Shown here: piece by piece, positions 13,294 through 18,209 of the stretch
How the letters are laid out: each line of letters opens with the position of its first letter
Position numbering within the stretch: position 1 is the stretch's first letter
DNA from: Natronospira elongata
Lineage (GTDB): Bacteria > Pseudomonadota > Gammaproteobacteria > Natronospirales > Natronospiraceae
Direction: 5' to 3'
Length of the DNA stretch: 18,209 nt
Assembly (NCBI RefSeq): GCF_034931365.1
Contig: NZ_JAYGII010000038.1
Coordinates: forward strand, 1-18,209
Made by a program: the position numbers and the translations under genes
Notes under the pieces: model-generated
Seen by the model: only the letters and a program-made list of their open reading frames with translations
Told to the model about the DNA's origin: nothing
Databases searched by the model: none

Positions 13294-14115
13294 ATGAAGG
13301 TGATCTACATCCTCGGCCTCGGCCACAGCGGCACCACCCTGCTAAGCCGCATGCTCGGCACCCATTCGGCCATCGTCGCCGGCGGCGGCTCCAAGAACGT
13401 GCCGCTCTTCCTGCGCGGCGAAAAGGACTGCGCCTGTGGCGCCACCTGCCTGGCCGAGTGCGATTTCTGGCAGCGGGTGGACGAAGAACTCCGCCAGCGC
13501 GGCACCGCCCTGGACAAGCTCGACTTCGGCTATGGCAAGCAATCCGACCCATTCCTGGTGCGCGCCTACTACGAATCCATCGGCGCCGCGGCCGGTGCCA
13601 GCGCCGTGGTCGATACCGCCCGGCGGGTGTCCTATCTGCGCTCCCTGGAACACGTGGACGGCATTGAGCTGATCCCGGTGCATATCTTCAAGGACCCCCG
13701 TGCCCAGGCAGCCTCCTCCAAGCGCAAGGGCGCGACCGTGTTCAACGGCATCTGGAACTACGCCAACCGCAGCCGGCGCGTGCTGGATCTTGACGACAAA
13801 GGCCACGATATCACCCACATCGCCTATGAGGACCTCTGCACCCGGCCCCAGGAACAGCTCCAGCGCGTGCTGGACCGGGTGGGGCTGGAAGTGGAAAGCG
13901 CCCAGTACGAAGCCATCGGCAGCCGCGAAAACCATGTCCTCGGCGGCAACCGCCAGTTGCGGGGCGAAGCGGTCAAGATCCGCCTGGATGAATCCTGGCG
14001 CCAGCGGCTGAGCAAGACCGAAAAGACGCTCGTTCGACTGGCCAACCGGGGTATCTGGACCCGCAACATGCGCGCCGCCGGGCATGACAAGCCGACCATG
14101 TCCAGTGACGACTGA
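13294..14115 (+). CDS. PAPS-dependent sulfotransferase family protein
   Basis: The 273-residue protein has the P-loop-like 5'-phosphosulfate binding motif GLGHSGTTLL (residues 8-17) and a 3'-phosphate motif FKDPRAQAASS (132-142), both typical of the Sulfotransfer_3/Sulfotransfer_1 superfamily. It should move sulfate from PAPS to a hydroxyl or amino group on a glycan or similar acceptor. No signal peptide or membrane segment is present, so it acts in the cytosol, presumably on a nucleotide- or lipid-linked sugar. A cluster of cysteines (46, 48, 52, 56, in DCACGATCLAEC) is unusual and might bind metal or form disulfides. It sits behind a two-component system with an 11-bp-repeat operator, between two polysaccharide gene blocks, which suggests regulated sulfation of that polymer. 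The acceptor is unknown. Confidence 0.88.
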   Translation: MKVIYILGLGHSGTTLLSRMLGTHSAIVAGGGSKNVPLFLRGEKDCACGATCLAECDFWQRVDEELRQRGTALDKLDFGYGKQSDPFLVRAYYESIGAAAGASAVVDTARRVSYLRSLEHVDGIELIPVHIFKDPRAQAASSKRKGATVFNGIWNYANRSRRVLDLDDKGHDITHIAYEDLCTRPQEQLQRVLDRVGLEVESAQYEAIGSRENHVLGGNRQLRGEAVKIRLDESWRQRLSKTEKTLVRLANRGIWTRNMRAAGHDKPTMSSDD

Positions 14116-14168
14116 GGAACCTCTGAACCGGTCTTAGGAACCTCTGATTAATATTAATCAGAGGTTCC
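14116..14168. repeat. GGAACCTCTGA repeats with a perfect 32-bp palindrome
   Basis: GGAACCTCTGA occurs at 14116 (directly after the sulfotransferase stop), again at 14137, and inverted at 14158. The last two form a gapless perfect palindrome, 14137-14152 with 14153-14168, centred on TTAATATTAA. The first two copies are 21 bases apart, two helical turns. The stop codon of the minus-strand DUF559 gene lies inside the right arm. It could serve as a bidirectional terminator between these convergent genes or be an insertion-element remnant. Confidence 0.75.
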
Positions 14169-14532
14169 CTTCCCCAGCCCGCGCCAGGCAGTTGCAGCGA
14201 ATCTCTTCCAGCACCGCGTCGGTTTCCAGCAGCACCTGGCGGTTATCGAAGCGCAACACGGCCAGCCCCTGGCTCTTCAACCAGCCGTCCCGCTCGTGAT
14301 CCCGAGCCAGGCCGTCGGGATCAAGGTGCTGACTGCCGTCCACCTCCACCACCAGCCCCGCGGCGGCGCAATAGAAATCCACCACATAGGGCCCAAGGGG
14401 CCGCTGACGCTGAAAACGCCAGCCAAGCTGACTGCGACGCAATCGCTGCCAGAGACAACGCTCGGCATCGGTAAGCTGGCGGCGGAGCTTGCGGGCCAGT
14501 GGAACACGATTGCGTGGGTATTTAAGTGACAT
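14158..14532 (-). CDS. DUF559 endonuclease-like protein (Vsr/PD-(D/E)XK fold)
   Basis: The 124-residue product is a typical DUF559 protein. It opens with basic helices ending RQLTDAERCLWQRLRRSQLG, then the FQRQRPLGPYVVDF strand, then the nuclease-like core VVDFYCAAAGLVVEVDGSQH. That core contains the Asp and the Glu-x-Asp expected of the restriction-endonuclease fold related to Vsr mismatch endonuclease. A QGLAVLRFDNRQVL strand and a final helix complete it. Substrate is unknown. The ATG at 14532 restores the family N terminus; a longer frame to 14613 runs through the MITE and is rejected. There is no Shine-Dalgarno sequence, and MITE copy 4 ends nine bases upstream. The stop codon is inside a 32-bp palindrome, which appears to add the last few residues (GEGNL). 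The gene is thus bracketed by repeats. Confidence 0.85.
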   Translation of the reverse strand: MSLKYPRNRVPLARKLRRQLTDAERCLWQRLRRSQLGWRFQRQRPLGPYVVDFYCAAAGLVVEVDGSQHLDPDGLARDHERDGWLKSQGLAVLRFDNRQVLLETDAVLEEIRCNCLARAGEGNL

Positions 14533-14541
14533 GGTTTCTGA

Positions 14542-14684
14542 ATCCCCCTCTATCTCCCCCTTCCGAGCGAAGCTCGCAAGGGGGAGGACCTTGTAAACAA
14601 CGCTACGGCACACTCAACCCCCAACCCCATCGAAGGGCCCTCCCCCTTGCCGCCGGAGGCGGGAAGGGGGAGACGGAGGGGGAT
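14542..14684. mobile_element. MITE-like element copy 4 (dispersed)
   Basis: This 143-bp copy of the element at 10750-11233 is in the same orientation and has the same terminal repeats, left hairpin and linker. The inner right hairpin is altered (CCGCCGGAGGCGG in place of CCGCCAACCGGCGG), still able to pair, which suggests selection on the structure. The flanking CACAGGAAGCAGACGCC on its right resembles the array spacer. It lies between a glycosyltransferase stop (20 bases away) and the DUF559 start (9 bases away). Confidence 0.88.
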
Positions 14685-14703
14685 CACAGGAAGCAGACGC
14701 CCC

Positions 14704-15918
14704 TCAAGACCTGACCCCCTCGTAAACCTCCAACACCCGTTCCGCACACCGCTCCATGTAAAACCTTGGCGCCGCGGCCCGGGCATTCTCCGCCCAGCGC
14801 GCCAGCTGCTCCGGATCCCGGCTGATCCGTTCCAAGACCGCGGCCAGTGCATCGGGATCCTCCGGCGGCACATGCACCCCGCAATCCACCTCGGCCAGCA
14901 GACCACTCGCCTCACCCTCCGGCGCCACCAGCACCACCGGCTTGCCCAACACAATCGCCTCCAGCAGCTTGGTCGGCGCCACCGTCTTCATCACCGGGTC
15001 ATCGCGCAAATGCACCAGGGCCACATCCACCGCCGCCCACCAGCGCGCCACCTCCCGGGCAGGCACCGGGCCTTCCATGCGCAAATTGCGCAGGTTCATC
15101 CGCTCGGCCCGTTCCAGCAAACGCGGGCGCTCGGCGCCGTCACCCAGCATCAGAATCCCCACCGCATCCGGGTCCAGGCGTTCGGCGGCATCCAGGAGGT
15201 TGTCCAGACGATGGGCCATGCCATGGGTGCCGATGTAACCCACCACAATCCGCGGCCGGTAAGAAAAAACCTCGGGGGGCTGACCCGCCAACTCGAAACG
15301 CGACGGCTCAAGGCCGTTATAGACCACTGCCACCTTGTCCTCGGCAATGCCGCGTTCCACCAGGTCCTGCTTGAAATACTCGGTCAACGCCAGCACCCGC
15401 GCCGAGCGCCGATAGAGAAAAAGCTCCAGCTTCTCCACCAGGCGAATCACCATCCCCTGGCGCACGGCCCCCACCGCCCGCACCGAGGCCGGCCACAGAT
15501 CCCCCAGCTCAAAGACAAAGGGCCGCCACTTGCCCACCGACACCAGCCAGCCGGCCACGGCGGAGAAAAACTGCGGCGAGGTCGCGGTAACCACATCCGG
15601 GCGCTTCACGCACCAGCCGGCAAGGGTGGCCATGAAACCGAAACTGAGAAAATCCAGGGTCCGGCGCACCACCCCCCGGTTGGGCGCCATATAGGTCTTG
15701 ACCCGCAACACGCGGATGCCGTCCCTCTCCTCCCATTGCCACCAGCGATTGCGGTAACCCGGAAAGAGCTCGCCCCGGGGAAAATTGGGCGCACAGGTAA
15801 TCACCGTCACCTCATGGCCCCAGGCCACCCAGTAGCGGGCCATCTCCCACACCCGGTTGGCGATGGCATTATGCTCGGGCGGGAAATTGTCGGTGATAAA
15901 AAGAATCTTCAATGCCAC
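14704..15918 (-). CDS. GT4-family glycosyltransferase (WbuB/WcaI-like)
   Basis: The 404-residue GT-B-fold enzyme should add a sugar from a nucleotide donor to a growing lipid-linked glycan on the cytosolic face of the membrane. The N-terminal domain begins with ILFITDNFPPEHNAIANR, a pattern of WbuB/WcaI-like transferases (acceptor side). ELGDLWPASVRAVG lies mid-domain. The C-terminal domain has VGYIGTHGMAHRLDNLLDA and the E-x7-E-like donor-binding stretch PTKLLEAIVLGKPVVL. The first codon is GTG at 15918, close behind TTGGGGTGA; a TTG at 15912 (LKILFITD) is an alternative. It is 40 bases downstream of hipA in the same direction and could be cotranscribed with the toxin-antitoxin pair. Donor and acceptor are not predictable from the sequence. 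Confidence 0.88.
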   Translation of the reverse strand: MALKILFITDNFPPEHNAIANRVWEMARYWVAWGHEVTVITCAPNFPRGELFPGYRNRWWQWEERDGIRVLRVKTYMAPNRGVVRRTLDFLSFGFMATLAGWCVKRPDVVTATSPQFFSAVAGWLVSVGKWRPFVFELGDLWPASVRAVGAVRQGMVIRLVEKLELFLYRRSARVLALTEYFKQDLVERGIAEDKVAVVYNGLEPSRFELAGQPPEVFSYRPRIVVGYIGTHGMAHRLDNLLDAAERLDPDAVGILMLGDGAERPRLLERAERMNLRNLRMEGPVPAREVARWWAAVDVALVHLRDDPVMKTVAPTKLLEAIVLGKPVVLVAPEGEASGLLAEVDCGVHVPPEDPDALAAVLERISRDPEQLARWAENARAAAPRFYMERCAERVLEVYEGVRS

Positions 15919-15958
15919 TCACCCCAATAGATCGTGCACCATTGCCGCATTCGCGGCC

Positions 15959-17185
15959 TCACGCCCCCCGCACCCTCTGCCGCAGGAACCGCCTGTCTTC
16001 ATCCGACAATTCCGCGACATCCATCACCTCCTCCAACTGAGCCAGCGCCAGACAAATGGCTTCATTGATTCGCCCGGCCTCGGCCGGGGCCAGCATGAAA
16101 TTCCGACCGGCCTGGACGGCCTCATCGGAACCGGGCGTCGGCAGGATATTGCTGTTGCCAAGACCAAGCTGCGGATAAGCGCCCAGCGCTTCCGAAGGCA
16201 CCAGATCATAAGCGGGCGAGAACTCGAAGCGGTCACAATCCTGCAGAAAGGAAAAGTTCTTCAAATGATCGTCACGGTTATTGATCGCCTGATTAAACAG
16301 CATCTGGGCATAGAGCTGGGCAAGGTCCCTGCCAGGCGAGCTTCCATGGTGGCGGATAATACCCACCAGATCATCATAGCGGGGATGCGGCACCGGCGCC
16401 TGATTGGCACCATCACACAGCAGGGCATTCGCGGACAGCAGTCCCAGCCGCCCGCCCCGGTCAGTGACATCAAATCGCTTCACTGCCAATGCCTCGAAAC
16501 GGCCGGCACCGACCCGGCGGGTCTCCGGCACAGGAATACCGGCCCGCGCCGCCAACATCAGGCAGGCCGCCTCGACGCGGGCATGGTTGAAGGCATCATC
16601 CGAGCGGTTGAACTTCACCAGCCAGGCACCCTGGTCCTCAACCAGCACCTTCGGCCTGGCGCCCCCGACGGAGGAACCGCCTTGCATGCGGCGAAGCGCC
16701 TCCACCTCCGGCGTCCGGTGCTGCCAGGTGCGCTCAGCTTCCTCACTCAACTCGGCCAGATCGGCAAAGCACAGGGGCGAGGCGAGCGGCGGTGGTTCCA
16801 GGCCCGCGGGCACAATCTCCACCGCCCCCACGCGCCAGCTTCCTCCCACCGCGGCAAGCACCGCATGCAGATCATCCACATCCGCCCGGCGCCCCCAGAG
16901 CCGCTGGCGCACCGTGCGCTCCCAGCGACCCGGCAGCACTTCGTCCAGCACTGCCGGCACCCATTCCGTCTCCCATTCCCGGGCCGCAGCGGCCAATGGC
17001 GCCTGCACCGGATTGAGGGCATAAGACCGGGAAGCGGCCAGCCACTCCCCCGTATAACGCAAGGCCGACCGACGATGCCGGCCACGGGCATCCGTTTCCA
17101 GTCGAAAATCCGCGGCCACCCGCCGATCGCCATCCGGCAACACCACCCAAACCTGATAATCACGGATAAGGTCTGAAGCGGCCAT
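15959..17185 (-). CDS. hipA: HipA-family serine/threonine kinase toxin
   Basis: The 408-residue protein is a full-length HipA-type kinase. Members phosphorylate translation factors (glutamyl-tRNA synthetase for E. coli HipA) and cause growth arrest. Visible parts are an N-terminal subdomain, the Gly-rich loop GGSSVGGARPK (169-179; S172 matches the autophosphorylated Ser of E. coli HipA), ATP-binding K191 (LVKFN), catalytic NNRDDHLKNF (302-311; D305 catalytic, N310 metal ligand) and SPAYDLVP (D327, metal). All kinase residues are intact, so the toxin is predicted active, though its target may differ. The start codon overlaps the hipB stop by one base (TGATG), the normal coupling of antitoxin and toxin. 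It is placed inside a polysaccharide gene cluster, between two glycosyltransferase genes. Confidence 0.92.
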   Translation of the reverse strand: MAASDLIRDYQVWVVLPDGDRRVAADFRLETDARGRHRRSALRYTGEWLAASRSYALNPVQAPLAAAAREWETEWVPAVLDEVLPGRWERTVRQRLWGRRADVDDLHAVLAAVGGSWRVGAVEIVPAGLEPPPLASPLCFADLAELSEEAERTWQHRTPEVEALRRMQGGSSVGGARPKVLVEDQGAWLVKFNRSDDAFNHARVEAACLMLAARAGIPVPETRRVGAGRFEALAVKRFDVTDRGGRLGLLSANALLCDGANQAPVPHPRYDDLVGIIRHHGSSPGRDLAQLYAQMLFNQAINNRDDHLKNFSFLQDCDRFEFSPAYDLVPSEALGAYPQLGLGNSNILPTPGSDEAVQAGRNFMLAPAEAGRINEAICLALAQLEEVMDVAELSDEDRRFLRQRVRGA

Positions 17186-17460
17186 CAGGGCTTATCTCCG
17201 AAAAGCGGCGGCCGCTTCGGCGTAAAACTCGCCACCACCTGATCAAGAATCCCCAGCAGCGAGGCCGCCGCCAGATAACTGCCCATGGCAACGCCCGGCT
17301 CACCCCGCTCCATTTTCTGGTAGGTATAACGGCTGACCCCGACCCGCCGGGCAAAATCCCCCTGGGTATCACCGGGAAAACGGCGCTTGCGCCCAAGCCG
17401 GAGGGACGCCCCCACACGGGCACAGGCCTGCTGCAGCTCTGAATCCAGATCGGCGCTCAT
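17185..17460 (-). CDS. hipB: HipB-like XRE antitoxin
   Basis: The 91-residue DNA-binding protein should repress the hipBA operon and bind HipA to keep it inactive. A helix-turn-helix of the XRE/Cro type is clear at about residues 34-53 (GDFARRVGVSRYTYQKMERG). The C terminus (LFGDKP) is short, unlike antitoxins with long disordered tails. The ATG at 17460 lies only 10 bases downstream of a good -10 element, so the message may be nearly leaderless; no Shine-Dalgarno is present. Overlap TGATG couples it to hipA. GGCG/CGCC inverted pairs in the promoter spacer are its likely operator. Confidence 0.9.
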   Translation of the reverse strand: MSADLDSELQQACARVGASLRLGRKRRFPGDTQGDFARRVGVSRYTYQKMERGEPGVAMGSYLAAASLLGILDQVVASFTPKRPPLFGDKP

Positions 17461-17462
17461 AA

Positions 17463-17498
17463 CGCCAACAATATTAGGCGAAACCGCCGAAAAGTCAA
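17463..17498 (-). promoter_or_regulatory. hipBA promoter with embedded GGCG-N4-CGCC operator
   Basis: On the minus strand, TTGACT (17498-17493) and TAATAT (17476-17471) are strong -35 and -10 elements with a 16-base spacer. The inverted repeat GGCG-AAAC-CGCC (17477-17488) fills most of the spacer, and a further CGCC at 17463-17466 can pair with GGCG at 17477-17480. A repressor there would block polymerase directly. It differs from the E. coli HipB site (TATCC-N8-GGATA). The promoter begins three bases after the stop of the upstream glycosyltransferase gene. Confidence 0.65.
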
Positions 17499-17501
17499 TT
17501 T

Positions 17502-18209
17502 TTATTGGCCAATCCGCTCATACACCCCCAACAACTTCGGCGCCTCGGTATCAAATGACAGCGCCCGCCCCTGGCGCAGGGCATTCTCCGCAAACCGCCG
17601 CCGCAGCCCGGCATCATCCCGCAGGCGAATCATCGCCGCCCGGATCGCCTCGATATCCGCCGGGTCCACCAGCAAACCAAAATCCGCCGATTCCACGATC
17701 TTGCGGATCTCGGGAAAATCACTGGCAATGACCGGCAGCCCGGCCATGCCGTATTCGAAGATCTTGTTGGAATCGGTGCTGTAATGATTCAGCCCGATAT
17801 TCTCCAGAAGCTGCAGCCCCACATCCGCCGAGGCCGTCCAGGCCGGCAACTCCTCGAACGGCACCGCCTCGAGAAAATGCACCCGCTCGATCACACCGCG
17901 CTCACGCGCCCGCGCCATCAAGTCATCGCGCAAGATCCCCGGCCCGAGAAAGGCAAAATGCACCCCCGCCACCCCGGCCGCGGCATCGATGATCGACTCC
18001 AGCCCCCGCCCAGCCTGCAAGCCCCCCTGATAGAGAAACACCGGCACCGAGGCATCCAGCCCCAGCGCCTCGCGCAGGCGATTGCTCCTGGGCGCGGCGC
18101 GATAAAAGGGCCGGTTCTGAACCACCACCGGCCGCCCCACCCCATAGGCCTCGACGAAATGATCCGCGCGCATGTCGGTGGTGGTGATCATGGCCGCCGC
18201 CCGGCGGGC
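17502..18209 (-). CDS. GT4-family glycosyltransferase, C-terminal part (5' end outside window)
   Basis: The frame is open to the right window edge, so the N terminus lies beyond. The visible 235 or so residues are the donor-binding half of a GT-B enzyme. It contains DHFVEAYGVGRPVVVQNRP at the domain hinge, VPVFLYQGGLQAGRGLESIIDA (a strand-loop that usually holds donor phosphates), HFAFLGPG, and the E-x7-E-like NKIFEYGMAGLPVIASDFPEI stretch. The ATG at 18191 is internal by comparison with the family. It should act in the cytosol on lipid-linked polysaccharide intermediates. The stop codon lies just before the hipBA promoter, which suggests that hipBA was inserted into a run of glycosyltransferase genes. 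Confidence 0.88.
   Translation of the reverse strand, partial: ARRAAAMITTTDMRADHFVEAYGVGRPVVVQNRPFYRAAPRSNRLREALGLDASVPVFLYQGGLQAGRGLESIIDAAAGVAGVHFAFLGPGILRDDLMARARERGVIERVHFLEAVPFEELPAWTASADVGLQLLENIGLNHYSTDSNKIFEYGMAGLPVIASDFPEIRKIVESADFGLLVDPADIEAIRAAMIRLRDDAGLRRRFAENALRQGRALSFDTEAPKLLGVYERIGQ

Noticed and set aside
14158..14613. A longer DUF559 protein starting inside MITE copy 4
   Set aside because: The added residues come from the repeat, while the ATG at 14532 gives the normal family N terminus.
14647..17176. Two plus-strand frames of more than 420 codons opposite the glycosyltransferase and hipA
   Set aside because: Both are antisense to clear genes with intact motifs and have Arg/His/Pro-rich composition without domains.

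Overview
The window is GC-rich chromosomal DNA from a gammaproteobacterium. The best clues are the coaBC-dut and pyrE-exonuclease III/Crc-like gene neighbourhoods, full-length bacterial-type PyrE and Dut, DUF4124 and DUF6763 small proteins, a wbpV-wbpL style O-antigen gene pair, and Pseudomonas/Xanthomonas-type REP palindromes. An environmental Chromatiales/Ectothiorhodospiraceae-like or related lineage would fit. The genus cannot be fixed from sequence reading alone.

Left part (1-7,650) is housekeeping and redox. It holds the C-terminal half of CoaBC (coenzyme A synthesis), dUTPase, a secreted DUF4124 coiled-coil protein, PyrE (pyrimidine synthesis), and a divergent exonuclease III followed by an AmpG-like muropeptide permease. 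After these come a CMD/AhpD-type peroxidase-like protein and a SnoaL/NTF2-fold protein on the minus strand, a divergent Rieske ferredoxin-like protein, and a DUF6763 protein. Intergenic spaces here carry REP-type palindromes and other short repeats.

Right part (7,647-18,209) is a surface polysaccharide region. A minus-strand operon of a WbpV-like dehydratase/epimerase, a WbpL/WecA-like undecaprenyl-phosphate sugar-1-phosphate transferase and a UDP-glucuronate 4-epimerase-like enzyme would start and feed glycan synthesis. Two GT4 glycosyltransferases (one cut by the window end) lie further right. Between them sits a hipBA toxin-antitoxin pair with its own promoter. Between the two polysaccharide blocks, on the plus strand, lies an OmpR-type response regulator, a histidine kinase and a PAPS-dependent sulfotransferase. 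The sulfotransferase is preceded by five TTCAY-like boxes at an exact 11-bp period, the expected form of an OmpR/PhoB-family operator. The simplest reading is a two-component system that switches sulfation of a glycan or another surface molecule.

A 137-144 bp MITE-like element with about 23-bp terminal inverted repeats and two internal hairpins occurs four times. Three tandem copies fill the divergent space between the wbpV operon and the response regulator. The fourth lies 9 bp upstream of a small DUF559 (PD-(D/E)XK/Vsr-fold) nuclease gene whose stop codon lies inside a perfect 32-bp palindrome, so the nuclease gene is bracketed by repeats at both ends. The TTCAY-box/sulfotransferase switch and the repeat-bracketed DUF559 gene are the two most promising leads.
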